Positions 25,077 to 35,579 of a stretch of 64,000 nt of DNA are shown piece after piece. This DNA comes from Rheinheimera sp. (GTDB lineage: Bacteria > Pseudomonadota > Gammaproteobacteria > Enterobacterales > Alteromonadaceae). The notes beneath the pieces were generated by a model, which did no database searches, was not told where the DNA came from, and saw nothing but the letters and a program-made list of their open reading frames with translations. The stretch covers positions 1,272,012 through 1,336,011 of the forward strand of contig NZ_JAUYGV010000006.1 in the NCBI RefSeq assembly GCF_030690345.1, written 5' to 3'. The translations under genes were made by a program, and so were the position numbers. Position 1 is the stretch's first letter. The number at the start of each line of letters is the position of its first letter.

Positions 25077-25697
25077 TTGGATATTAGCCCTGACTATAAA
25101 AACTACACATTAGAAGATTTATATAGTGCTGCCCGCTCAATAAATCAGGAAATGTTCCCGGAGCGAACTGCTCAAATTCATCAGTTGATAGCAGAGAAAG
25201 AAGCAGAGTTAGCTGCAAATAGCTCAGCGCAGAACGATGCGGATAATACACTGGCGACAAGAACGCACCGGTTTTGGGGTGCCATCATAGATATGGTGTT
25301 GCAAATAATATGCACAATTCCTTTCTTCTGGTTTGTCGGCTGGGAGCGGCTGCAGCAGCTTACACCTTGGTTAATGTTGGCAGGTTTAGTGTATGGCGTT
25401 GCAGTGTATTTATTGTTGCATGGTTATCTGTTGCATAAATATGGCCAAACGATTGGTAAAGCCGAGTTTGGTATGCGGATTGAAACCTTAGATGGGAAAC
25501 AGGCAACATTGTCGCATGTGATGTTGTGGCGTTATCTGCCAACAATTCTGTTTTCTTATGTGCCTGCGATAGGTCAGTTTCTGGCGGGGTTAGTCAATCC
25601 GCTGTTTATCTTTGGCAAAGAAAAGCGCTGCTTGCACGATTACATTGCCAAGACCCGGGTATCCTATATCTCTAATGCTGAAAGCATGACTGAATAG
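25077..25697 (+). CDS. RDD family membrane protein, TTG start
   Basis: 206 aa from a TTG at 25077 with GGAG 8 nt before it. A ~70-residue acidic soluble N-terminus (YTLEDLYSAARSINQEMFPE) precedes an RDD domain with membrane segments at about 70-93, 100-120 and 165-182 and the motif HKYGQTIGKAEFGMRIE, and a C-terminal CLHDYIAKTRV. This is a compact RDD protein, in contrast to the insert-bearing one at 9466-10470. Role unknown. Confidence 0.8.
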   Translation: MDISPDYKNYTLEDLYSAARSINQEMFPERTAQIHQLIAEKEAELAANSSAQNDADNTLATRTHRFWGAIIDMVLQIICTIPFFWFVGWERLQQLTPWLMLAGLVYGVAVYLLLHGYLLHKYGQTIGKAEFGMRIETLDGKQATLSHVMLWRYLPTILFSYVPAIGQFLAGLVNPLFIFGKEKRCLHDYIAKTRVSYISNAESMTE

Positions 25698-25712
25698 AAA
25701 TGAACGCCCTGC

Positions 25713-26195
25713 TTACAGCAGGGCTTTAGTCGCCACCAACACGCCATTATTATCCGCATACACAAACTGGCTGGGGATAAAATCTACTCCGGCAAACGTC
25801 ACTGTCAGGTTGATATCACCTAAATCGCGCTTGTCGGTTTTCATTGGGTGAATACCCAGCGCCTGCACGCCAAGTGCGGTTTGGCGTATTTCGTCTATAT
25901 CGCGTATACAGCCGTTGATAATAATACCCTCCCAGCCGTTTGTTGCCGCTTGCTCTGCTAGCATATCGCCCAAAAGTGCATGGCGCTTAGAGCCGCCACC
26001 GTCTACTACCAGCACCTTGCCGTTGCCCGGTGTGGCTACCAGTTGCTTTACCTTGGAGTTATCTTCAAAGCATTTAACCGTAACAATTTGCCCGCCAAAG
26101 GCGGTTTTGCCACCGTAGTTTTGAAAGATCGGCTCAGCTACACGAATGTAAGCCGCATGGGCGTCGCATAAATCGGGTAGGGTGAATGGGGGCAT
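25713..26195 (-). CDS. rraA: Ribonuclease E activity regulator RraA
   Basis: 160 aa, matching RraA length. Blocks: [63 protein letters not shown] and [20 protein letters not shown]. RraA binds the C-terminal part of RNase E and reduces mRNA decay; some relatives have aldolase-type activity. Monocistronic. Confidence 0.95.
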   Translation of the reverse strand: MPPFTLPDLCDAHAAYIRVAEPIFQNYGGKTAFGGQIVTVKCFEDNSKVKQLVATPGNGKVLVVDGGGSKRHALLGDMLAEQAATNGWEGIIINGCIRDIDEIRQTALGVQALGIHPMKTDKRDLGDINLTVTFAGVDFIPSQFVYADNNGVLVATKALL

Positions 26196-26239
26196 GGTTG
26201 GATTCCTTTGGTATCGTGGTGCGTCGGGTTTTGCGTATA

Positions 26240-26428
26240 GCTCGAACCGGTTTGCCCGCTTTTTGAACCTGCAACCGGAAACGATAAAGCGAGATTAGGC
26301 TTACTCTAAGCTGACCGTTGAAGCCCCGGACGGGCTGAGACGAGCCCCCAGGGATGGGTTTACGGCGTGTCAGCGTGGGTAAGCCGGTTCGAGCATTTCT
26401 CCTGGGCTGACGGCTTAATCCCGCTTTA
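26240..26428. repeat. Interleaved inverted repeats in an intergenic region
   Basis: Arm 26240-26257 pairs with 26377-26394 (16 of 18 bases, GCTCGAACCGG core), and arm 26285-26297 pairs with 26416-26428 (12 of 13, TAAAGCG core), an interleaved order. A GGGCT/AGCCC hairpin lies at 26332-26347. The region between gltD and rraA (26196-26501) holds no gene. It could be a mobile intergenic repeat or a structured RNA. Confidence 0.5.
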
Positions 26429-26501
26429 ACTGTCCGCTGCTGCAGATGGTAAAAGCATCAAGCAGAAGCGGACGTTACAACAGCTGTTTATACTTCCAAG
26501 C

Positions 26502-27923
<1,422 letters not shown>

Positions 27924-30900
27924 CTACATCGCCTGAACCCGCAGCTCGGCTGACGAGCGTGCGCGGTGTCCCAGCAAGGTGTTTACATCGCTGGTTTTTG
28001 GTTTTACCAGCTTAAATTGACTTAAATAACGGTTAAAGTCGTTTAAGATCTTCTGCGCTTTTTCGCTGCCGGTTTCTTCTACGTGCTGGTGCAACAGGCT
28101 ACGCAGGTGCTCCTGCAGTATCGGTGTGCTGACTTCTAACGCCTCTACCAGCTCGGGGTTTAACCGCAGCTCTAAATCGTTTTGCTCATCGAGTAAATAA
28201 GCAAAGCCGCCTGTCATACCGGCACCAAAGTTCACCCCGGTACAGCCCAGCACCACAACCACGCCGCCGGTCATATATTCGCAGCAGTTATCGCCGGTGC
28301 CTTCTACCACAGCTAAAGCGCCCGAATTTCGCACAGCAAAACGCTCGCCCACCTGGCCTGCGGCATACAGCCGGCCGCCGGTGGCGCCATACAGGCAGGT
28401 ATTGCCGGCAATGGTAAAACCGTTTTTGGCAAAGCTGGCGCCTTTGGCCGGGAAAATAGCCAACTGGCCGCCGGTCATGCCTTTACCTACGTAATCATTG
28501 GCATCGCCCTGCAGCGACATATGCAGGCCACCGGCATTCCACACACCAAAGCTTTGGCCGGCGGTGCCGGTAAAGCGGATGCGGATAGGGTCGGTTGCCA
28601 TGCCCTGGTTGCCGTGCTGGCGGGCAATAAAACCCGACAGCGCCGCGCCGACTGAACGGTCGGTATTGCGGATACTCAGGTTTAACCGGCCACCGCTTTT
28701 ATGCAGTACCATTTGCTCGCAGCGTTTTACCAGTTCTTGGTTTAACTTGCCTTCGTCAAACGGTGTATTGTTTTGCACACAAAACAGCGCCTTGTCAGAT
28801 TTCACGCCGCTGGCTTGCAATATCGGCGTTAAATCTAAGCGGGCTTGTTTTTGCGTTTCGCTGTCTTTTAGCGCCAGCAAATCGGTGCGGCCAATCAGTT
28901 GCGTTAGCTCAGTAACACCCAGCTGTGCCATCAGCTCGCGCACTTCAAAGGCCAAAAACTTAAAGTAGTTCATCACCATTTCCGGCAAGCCGGTAAAGTG
29001 ATCGCGCCTAAGTGTGGCATCCTGGGTTGCCACGCCGGTGGCGCAGTTATTTAAATGGCAAATACGCAGGAACTTACAGCCCAGCGCCACCATAGGGCCG
29101 GTACCAAAGCCAAAGCTTTCGGCACCTAAAATCGCCGCTTTAATCACATCAAGCCCGGTTTTTAAACCGCCGTCTACCTGCAGCCGTACGCGGTCGCGCA
29201 GGCCGTTTTCGACTAAGGCCTGATGCACTTCAGCTAAACCTAACTCCCACGGGCTACCGGCGTATTTCACCGAAGTTAACGGGCTGGCACCGGTGCCGCC
29301 GTCGTAACCGGAGACGGTGATGAGGTCAGCATAGGCTTTGGCCACCCCGGCGGCGATGGTGCCGATGCCGGGCTCCGACACTAGTTTTACCGAGATCAGC
29401 GCCTGCGGATTCACCTGCTTTAAATCGAAGATCAGCTGGGCTAAATCTTCAATCGAGTAAATATCGTGGTGCGGCGGTGGTGATATCAGCGTTACGCCGG
29501 GCACCGAGTAGCGCAGCCGGGCAATTTCGGCGGTAACTTTTTCACCCGGTAACTGGCCACCTTCGCCGGGCTTAGCGCCCTGGGCCACTTTGATTTGAAT
29601 AACTTCAGCATTCACCAGGTAATGCGGCGTTACGCCAAAGCGACCGGAGGCGACCTGCTTAATTTTCGAGTTTTTCTCGGTGCCAAAGCGGCGTGGATCT
29701 TCACCGCCTTCACCCGAGTTAGACCGCCCGCCGAGGCGGTTCATTGCTATGGCTAAGGCCTCATGCGCTTCCGGGCTTAAGGCTCCGATAGACATCGCCG
29801 CGCTGTCAAAGCGAGGGTAGAGGTTTTGCTCGCTTTCTACCTGCTCCAGCGCCACCGGCGTGCTGCCCGCCAGCTTAAATAAGTCACGCAAATGCGCCAC
29901 CGGCCGCTGGTTTACAATACTGCTGTACTGCTGATAATCCTCATACTTGCCCGAGCGCACGGCTTTTTGCAGTGTTTGCACCACATCCGGGTTGTAGGCG
30001 TGGTATTCGCCATCATGTACGTATTTTAATAAGCCACCGTGGTTTAGCGGCTTACGTTTTAACCAGGCTATTTTGGCCAGTTGCTGCACGTCTTGTTCAA
30101 AGTCGCTAAAGCCAGCGCCGCCCAAACGTGAGGGGATATCAGCAAAACACAGCTGCATTACGGCTTTATCAATGCCGACGGCTTCAAACAGGTTAGAGCA
30201 GCGATAGCTGGCCACTGTTGAAATGCCCATTTTCGACATAATTTTGTACAGGCCTTTATTGATGCCTTTACGGTAGTTCAGCACCGCCTGGCGTGCGGTG
30301 AGGTTAATCACGCCTTTTTCTACCAGTTGCTCTACCGTTTCATACGCCATAAACGGATAAATGCCGGTGGCACCTAAACCAATTAATACCGCGAAATGAT
30401 GTGAGTCACGCGCTGAGGCGGTTTCAACAATAATGTTCGAATCACAGCGCAGCTGAGCATTAACTAAGGCATGTTGTACCGCGCCTACTGCCATCGCCGC
30501 AGGAATGGGTAACTTGCCCTGCTCAATACGGCGGTCGGTTAACATTACCAGCACCACGTTGTTATCGCGCACGGCGCTGATCACATCGGCGCATAATTGC
30601 TCTACCGCTTGCTCAAGGTTAACGGCCGCCGGATCGAAGTTCAGCGAAAAAATCTGATGCTTGTAATACTTTTCATCAGCTTGTTTTAGCTGCTTTAAGT
30701 CGGAGTACATCATTACCGGCGATTCAAACTGAATACGTCTGGCGTAACCGGCAGTTTCTTTAAATACGTTATGCTCGCGGCCGATGCTGGTGGCCAGCGA
30801 CATTACATGCGATTCACGCAGTGGATCGATTGGCGGGTTAGTGACCTGAGCAAACTGCTGGCGGAAGTAATCAAATAAGGTGCGTGGCTTGCGCGATAAT

Positions 30901-32384
30901 ACCGCCATCGGCGTATCATCGCCCATAGAGCCCACCGCTTCCTGGCCGTCTTTGGCCAGTACCGTCATTACCTGATCAATTTCTTCATAGCTGTAGTTAA
31001 ACAGCTTGTGGTACACCAGCATGTCATCATCGGAGAATACCCGTTTGCCGATTAAATCTGTTTCGTATTTCTCGTACGGCACCAGCCGCTGCACGTTGGC
31101 ATTTAGCCAGTCACGGTAGGTGTGGCGCGCCATTAAGTCGGCATCTATTTCATTGGAACGCCAGATTTTGCCGGTGGTGGTATCTACCGCCAGCATTTCG
31201 CCCGGGCCAACGCGGCCTTTTTCTACCACTTCATCCGGGGTGTAATCCCAAATGCCGACTTCAGATGCTAAGGTGATCAGCTTATCGCGGGTAATAACAA
31301 AGCGGGCAGGGCGCAGGCCGTTACGATCAAGATTACAGGCCACATGCTGACCGTTGGTCATCACGATACCGGCCGGGCCGTCCCACGGCTCCATATGCAT
31401 GGAGTTAAACTCGTAAAACGCCTTTAGGTTGTCATCCATCACGCGGTTGCCTTGCCAGGCCGGCGGCACTAACAAACGCATGGCACGGAATAAATCCATG
31501 CCGCCGGCTAATAACAGCTCCAGCATATTGTCCAGCGAGCTGGAGTCGGAGCCGCTTTGGCTGACAAAGGGCGCCGCATCGTGTAAATCACTTAACAGCG
31601 GCGAAGAGAACTTATACTGCCGTGCGCGGGCCCATTGGCGGTTACCTGTAATGGTATTAATTTCACCATTATGGGCTAAAAAGCGAAACGGCTGCGCCAA
31701 TTGCCAGCGCGGCATGGTATTGGTAGAAAAGCGCTGGTGGAACACGCAAATGGCGGTTTCCATGCGGATATCGGCTAAGTCGAGATAATAACGCGGCAAA
31801 TCGGCCGGCATCATTAAGCCTTTAAATACGGTAACTAATGACGAGAAGCTGGGGATATAAAAGTCAGCATCGTCGCTCAATTGTTTTTCAATACGGCGGC
31901 GCAGCATATACAGCCGGCGTTCTAAGTCGTGATCGCCCCAGCCGTGCGGCGCATTCACTATAACCTGCTCAATGGTGGGCATAGAGCTGAGCGCTAACGG
32001 GCCCAGCACACTGCTGTCTATCGGCACGGTGCGCCAGGCAACCAGGGTCAGGGTTTCGCGGGCAATTTCCTGCTCGATAATTTTTTTCGCTAAGGCGGCT
32101 TTTACCGGGTCCTGGCTGAAGAAAATCATGCCGACGCCGTATTTCTTTGCCAGATTCCAGCCATTTTCTTCGGCTATAGCGCGGAAGAAACTGTCCGGTT
32201 TTTGCATTAATAAACCACAACCATCACCTGTTTTACCGTCGGCAGAAATACCGCCGCGGTGCTGCATACGGTCAAGGCCGTTTATTGCGGTTCTGACGAT
32301 CCGGTGGCTGGCCGCGCCCTCCAGATGTGCGATCAGACCGAAGCCACAGTTCTCTCTTGCCTGACTGTGCTGATACAACGCCAT
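27924..32384 (-). CDS. gltB: Glutamate synthase [NADPH] large subunit
   Basis: 1486 aa from the ATG at 32384, which has GGAGG 6 nt upstream; a GTG 15 nt earlier lies within that RBS region. The propeptide ALYQHSQAREN is followed by Cys13-GFGLIAHLEG, where Cys13 becomes the N-terminal nucleophile of the glutaminase domain. Further blocks: QHRGGISADGKTGDGCG, the FMN domain with VSGYDGGTGASPLTS and PGEGGQLPGEKV, the [3Fe-4S] motif CKFLRICHLNNC, and the C-terminal beta-helix (GCTGVNFGAGMTGGFAYL). Its promoter should be in the AT-rich region just upstream. Confidence 0.97.
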   Translation of the reverse strand: MALYQHSQARENCGFGLIAHLEGAASHRIVRTAINGLDRMQHRGGISADGKTGDGCGLLMQKPDSFFRAIAEENGWNLAKKYGVGMIFFSQDPVKAALAKKIIEQEIARETLTLVAWRTVPIDSSVLGPLALSSMPTIEQVIVNAPHGWGDHDLERRLYMLRRRIEKQLSDDADFYIPSFSSLVTVFKGLMMPADLPRYYLDLADIRMETAICVFHQRFSTNTMPRWQLAQPFRFLAHNGEINTITGNRQWARARQYKFSSPLLSDLHDAAPFVSQSGSDSSSLDNMLELLLAGGMDLFRAMRLLVPPAWQGNRVMDDNLKAFYEFNSMHMEPWDGPAGIVMTNGQHVACNLDRNGLRPARFVITRDKLITLASEVGIWDYTPDEVVEKGRVGPGEMLAVDTTTGKIWRSNEIDADLMARHTYRDWLNANVQRLVPYEKYETDLIGKRVFSDDDMLVYHKLFNYSYEEIDQVMTVLAKDGQEAVGSMGDDTPMAVLSRKPRTLFDYFRQQFAQVTNPPIDPLRESHVMSLATSIGREHNVFKETAGYARRIQFESPVMMYSDLKQLKQADEKYYKHQIFSLNFDPAAVNLEQAVEQLCADVISAVRDNNVVLVMLTDRRIEQGKLPIPAAMAVGAVQHALVNAQLRCDSNIIVETASARDSHHFAVLIGLGATGIYPFMAYETVEQLVEKGVINLTARQAVLNYRKGINKGLYKIMSKMGISTVASYRCSNLFEAVGIDKAVMQLCFADIPSRLGGAGFSDFEQDVQQLAKIAWLKRKPLNHGGLLKYVHDGEYHAYNPDVVQTLQKAVRSGKYEDYQQYSSIVNQRPVAHLRDLFKLAGSTPVALEQVESEQNLYPRFDSAAMSIGALSPEAHEALAIAMNRLGGRSNSGEGGEDPRRFGTEKNSKIKQVASGRFGVTPHYLVNAEVIQIKVAQGAKPGEGGQLPGEKVTAEIARLRYSVPGVTLISPPPHHDIYSIEDLAQLIFDLKQVNPQALISVKLVSEPGIGTIAAGVAKAYADLITVSGYDGGTGASPLTSVKYAGSPWELGLAEVHQALVENGLRDRVRLQVDGGLKTGLDVIKAAILGAESFGFGTGPMVALGCKFLRICHLNNCATGVATQDATLRRDHFTGLPEMVMNYFKFLAFEVRELMAQLGVTELTQLIGRTDLLALKDSETQKQARLDLTPILQASGVKSDKALFCVQNNTPFDEGKLNQELVKRCEQMVLHKSGGRLNLSIRNTDRSVGAALSGFIARQHGNQGMATDPIRIRFTGTAGQSFGVWNAGGLHMSLQGDANDYVGKGMTGGQLAIFPAKGASFAKNGFTIAGNTCLYGATGGRLYAAGQVGERFAVRNSGALAVVEGTGDNCCEYMTGGVVVVLGCTGVNFGAGMTGGFAYLLDEQNDLELRLNPELVEALEVSTPILQEHLRSLLHQHVEETGSEKAQKILNDFNRYLSQFKLVKPKTSDVNTLLGHRARSSAELRVQAM

Positions 32385-32705
32385 GACTAACCTCCACACT
32401 TGTCCTGATATTTAAATAAATATTTATTATTCTTGAATTATTATTCTAATTTTTGATTTTGCTGCTGCTGAAAGAAAATAACGGTTACTCTTTCAGAGGT
32501 CAATGCGTTGTAGAGTATTTGCTCTGGAAATGTTTAGCCATCTAAACGTTCAAGAGTGAACAGGTATACCGCTATTTAAGCGAAAATGCAAGCTGACTTT
32601 GTAGCGAGCAGGGGGTGAAATGTCGCAGAACTAAAACCGGCAAAAATGAAAATAAATTACATGAATTGGCGATATTTTTACCAATGATACCCGTGGCAGC
32701 AATAA
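32385..32705. promoter_or_regulatory. gltBD upstream region
   Basis: About 320 nt, AT-rich from 32405 to 32460 with the near-palindrome AAATAAATATTTATT. It must hold the gltBD promoter on the minus strand. No binding site of a named regulator could be assigned. No ORF is supported here. Confidence 0.5.
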
Positions 32706-32729
32706 AAAAAGCTGCCGCAGCAGCTTTTT
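32706..32729 (-). terminator. Rho-independent terminator of the iadA operon
   Basis: AAAAAGCTGC / GCAGCTTTTT (32706-32715 and 32720-32729) with CGCA loop; minus strand continues with T-rich sequence. It lies about 72 nt after the iadA stop and ends the TonB receptor-YfcC-iadA operon. Confidence 0.92.
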
Positions 32730-32800
32730 AGCGTCGATAGCTATGGCAGAAGGTGCCATATTTATGCGAATTTGTCTTATTTGCTTTTAGCGCAGTGGTT

Positions 32801-34006
32801 TCAGCGTTCAAAGGTACCTTTTACCAGCGCCTCACCCTGTTGTACCAACAGTTTACCTTTGGCAATAACGCTGTCGATGGCCAAATCGTCGCGGCGCAGC
32901 AACACTATATCGGCATCCAGCCCGGCGGCAATACGGCCTTTGCCTGTTAAGCCCAATATTGCTGCCGGAGCTGCCGTAATGCTGCAAACAGCGTCTGTGA
33001 TAGCGACCTTATGCTGTGTTATCGCTTCGCGGGCGGCCTGATACAGGCTTTGTACTGTACCAACCTGTAAGCCAAGTAATACGCCATCATCATTGTAGAT
33101 CGGCAGGCTGGCATTGCCATCCGAGCTTAGCGTGAGCTGCATCGGGCTGATACCAAATTGCAGTGCTTCGGCCAGCGCCGCCGCGGCTGCCACTTCACCG
33201 TGTTTTAAGTCAAAGTCGGTGGTGCTGGTGGTAAAGTCAATTACACCGCCTTTAGTGGCAAACTCTAACCCGGCTTCAAACACGCGGCGGTTACGGTTCA
33301 TATGGGTGGGGTAGAATTGTTTCAGCTTTAACTCAGTGCCGGCTACCGCCTGATAAACAGGCTGCAAAATGCGCTCGCCGGCACCCATATGCACACTGAC
33401 AATACCGCTTTTACCCGACAAGATACCGCCGACCCGCGCTGCTGCTGCCACTTTGCGGATTTCATCAGTGGTGGGCTGCGATGAGCGGTGATCGCTGATG
33501 GCAATTTCGCCGACACCGATAAACTTGTCGATCAAAATTAAATCGTCAGTGATGCTGCCGGTAAGGGTACGGCAGGGTATTTCGTACGAGCCGGTATGGC
33601 AGTAGGTGGTAATGCCTTCAATATCCAGCGCATGGGCTTTAGCCAGCAGGTTGGTGAGGGTGCGGGTGGTAGCGTCGGTGCCCAATACGCCAACGGCAGT
33701 GGTAACACCGCCCAAGGTGGCATCGGTTAGTTGCATTTCCGGGGTGCGGGTAGCAAAACCACCTTCGCCGCCACCGCCGATAAAATGCACTAACGAGTCA
33801 ACAAAGCCCGGAGTTAAATAAAAATCGCTGCCGTCAATCACCGTTACCGGCAGGTTGCTGCCGGCGAGGTTAAAGTCGCTGCCGATGGCGGCAATACTGC
33901 CACCGGCTATCACTACGTCCATTTTGCCCAGTGGCTGTGGCGAGAGCACTTCGGCATTTTTTATCAGTATGATTGCGTGCAAATTTGCGTTCAAAACTTG
34001 TTTCAA
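32801..34006 (-). CDS. iadA: Isoaspartyl dipeptidase (beta-aspartyl peptidase) IadA
   Basis: 401 aa from a TTG with GAGG 7 nt upstream. An amidohydrolase-fold enzyme: the family block PGFVDSLVHFIGGGGEGGF (65-83), VSVHMGAGE with His206, YPTHMNRN with His235 and TLSSDGNAS with Asp296. It should cleave beta-aspartyl dipeptides in the cytoplasm. Oddly, the HxH metal pair expected after GFxD is SLVH (Leu72, His74), so one metal-ligand histidine is missing, and the position of the bridging Lys (carbamate in E. coli IadA) is Glu167. In this operon the likely substrate is beta-Asp-Arg from cyanophycin. Confidence 0.9.
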   Translation of the reverse strand: MKQVLNANLHAIILIKNAEVLSPQPLGKMDVVIAGGSIAAIGSDFNLAGSNLPVTVIDGSDFYLTPGFVDSLVHFIGGGGEGGFATRTPEMQLTDATLGGVTTAVGVLGTDATTRTLTNLLAKAHALDIEGITTYCHTGSYEIPCRTLTGSITDDLILIDKFIGVGEIAISDHRSSQPTTDEIRKVAAAARVGGILSGKSGIVSVHMGAGERILQPVYQAVAGTELKLKQFYPTHMNRNRRVFEAGLEFATKGGVIDFTTSTTDFDLKHGEVAAAAALAEALQFGISPMQLTLSSDGNASLPIYNDDGVLLGLQVGTVQSLYQAAREAITQHKVAITDAVCSITAAPAAILGLTGKGRIAAGLDADIVLLRRDDLAIDSVIAKGKLLVQQGEALVKGTFER

Positions 34007-34036
34007 AATAATAACCTCAAAGCAGCCGCAGTGCGG

Positions 34037-35521
34037 CTATTGGTAACCTATGGCCACGGCCAATAGCATAAAGGCGCTGGCTATAGCGAACAGCCATAGC
34101 TGCAATTTCCAGACAAAGCGAAACCATACCGTCCAGTCAACCCGCACCACGCCCAGACAGCCGATTAAGGCGGCAGAAGTGGGGATAATGCAGTTGGTTA
34201 AGCCATCACCCAGTTGAAAAGCTAATACCGCAATCTGGCGCGAAAGTCCGACTAAATCGGCCAATGGTGCTATCAGTGGCATAGTCAGTGCCGCCTGGCC
34301 GGAGCCGGAGGCAACAAAGAAGTTAATCACCGACTGGATAATCAGCATTAGCCAGGCCGATAGGTAAGCCGGCAAGTCACCCAGTGCCTGGCCGGAGTAA
34401 TACAGCAAGGTGTTTAGCACTGACGGAGATTCAGGGCTATCGCCGCCGAGCAACAGCACTATACCTTTGGCCATACCGACGATAAGCGCCGCCGGTAACA
34501 GCTCTGCCGCGCCGTGTTTAAAGCCATCGGCGGCTTCATTCATGCTCAGGCGTTTGCCAAGCACGGCAATAACGGCAATTACAATACCGAGGGTAAAAAA
34601 CTGGCTGGCAATTTCCGGAATATAGTAATGTCGTACTGTTACGCCCCAGATGATCCAGATTAAGCCGGCAAAAAACGCCAGCAGAATTAGCGTATCAAGC
34701 AGGCTGTAGTCGTTTTTGGCATCGGCGCTTTGCTGTGCCCGCAGCTTCTGATCTGTAGCATAGCTTAGCGACAGCTCAGGCCTGGCTTTCACCTTAGCGG
34801 CGTAGCGCATGGTAAAAACAATGCCAAACAGCGTGAATACCGCCCACATAACAATGCGCAAATCGCTGCCTGACAGTAGCGGAATTTCGGCAATGCCCTG
34901 AGCAATAGCCACGTTAAACGGGTTCATCCAGGAGGTGGCAAAACCAATTTGGGTGGCAACGTAGGTAACCAGCACCGTGGTTATTGCGTCATAACCCAGC
35001 GCCAGCATCAGCGGCAGCAGCACGATACAAAAGGCGATAGCTTCTTCGCCCATACCAAATACCGCACCACCTAAAGAGAACAAGCCAAACATCAGCGGAA
35101 TAAACAAAAACTGCATGCTTTGGGTTTTGCCAATCAGCGCCAGTATGCCGTTATGAATAGCCCCGGTTTTCATAATAATGCCAAAGGCACCACCGGTGAG
35201 CAGAATAAAGGCGACTACGCCAATAGCCGAGCCCCATTTATTGCCGGACACCAGGCCTTCAAAGGCATAGTTAAAAAAGCCAATACCACCGCCTTCAGCA
35301 AACAGCGGCACACCTTGCTGGCTGTCGGTATGCAGCGTAAAGCTGTTGGGGTCTATCTTGCCCTTAAGTTTGGCCGCGCCCTCTGCTACAGGTGCGGGTT
35401 CAGTAAGCGTAAAAGAGCCGGCCGGTACCAGGTGCGAAGTTATAGCAGCCAGTATCATCACAAAGAACAGGATGACAAAGGCGTCCGGCATCGATACCGG
35501 TTTTTTGGTTACGGTAGACAT
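34037..35521 (-). CDS. YfcC-family inner-membrane carrier of the cyanophycin locus
   Basis: 494 aa, about twelve membrane segments, PF03606-like. Blocks: GGAVFGMGEEAIAF, VTYVATQIGFATSWMNPFNVAIAQGI and FFVASGSGQAALTMPLIAPL, plus the C-terminal LGDGLTNCIIPTSAALIGCLG. The gene starts 58 nt after the receptor stop and is followed by iadA after 30 nt, so it is the natural candidate for inner-membrane import of beta-aspartyl dipeptides. Its paralogue in the window is the 470-aa gene at 3809. Substrate specificity inferred only from context. Confidence 0.85.
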   Translation of the reverse strand: MSTVTKKPVSMPDAFVILFFVMILAAITSHLVPAGSFTLTEPAPVAEGAAKLKGKIDPNSFTLHTDSQQGVPLFAEGGGIGFFNYAFEGLVSGNKWGSAIGVVAFILLTGGAFGIIMKTGAIHNGILALIGKTQSMQFLFIPLMFGLFSLGGAVFGMGEEAIAFCIVLLPLMLALGYDAITTVLVTYVATQIGFATSWMNPFNVAIAQGIAEIPLLSGSDLRIVMWAVFTLFGIVFTMRYAAKVKARPELSLSYATDQKLRAQQSADAKNDYSLLDTLILLAFFAGLIWIIWGVTVRHYYIPEIASQFFTLGIVIAVIAVLGKRLSMNEAADGFKHGAAELLPAALIVGMAKGIVLLLGGDSPESPSVLNTLLYYSGQALGDLPAYLSAWLMLIIQSVINFFVASGSGQAALTMPLIAPLADLVGLSRQIAVLAFQLGDGLTNCIIPTSAALIGCLGVVRVDWTVWFRFVWKLQLWLFAIASAFMLLAVAIGYQ

Positions 35522-35550
35522 ATAAAAGCCTTGGGATCTGTTGAATTATC

Positions 35551-35571
35551 GGGGGGAGTATGGCTCCCCCC
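35551..35571 (-). repeat. Strong intercistronic stem-loop
   Basis: GGGGGGAG (35551-35558) and CTCCCCCC (35564-35571), an 8-bp GC-rich stem with a 5-nt loop, lies between the receptor stop and the carrier gene. There is no poly-U tract, so it is more likely an mRNA-stabilising or processing structure that raises receptor output than a full terminator. Confidence 0.7.
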
Positions 35572-35579
35572 GGCTGATT

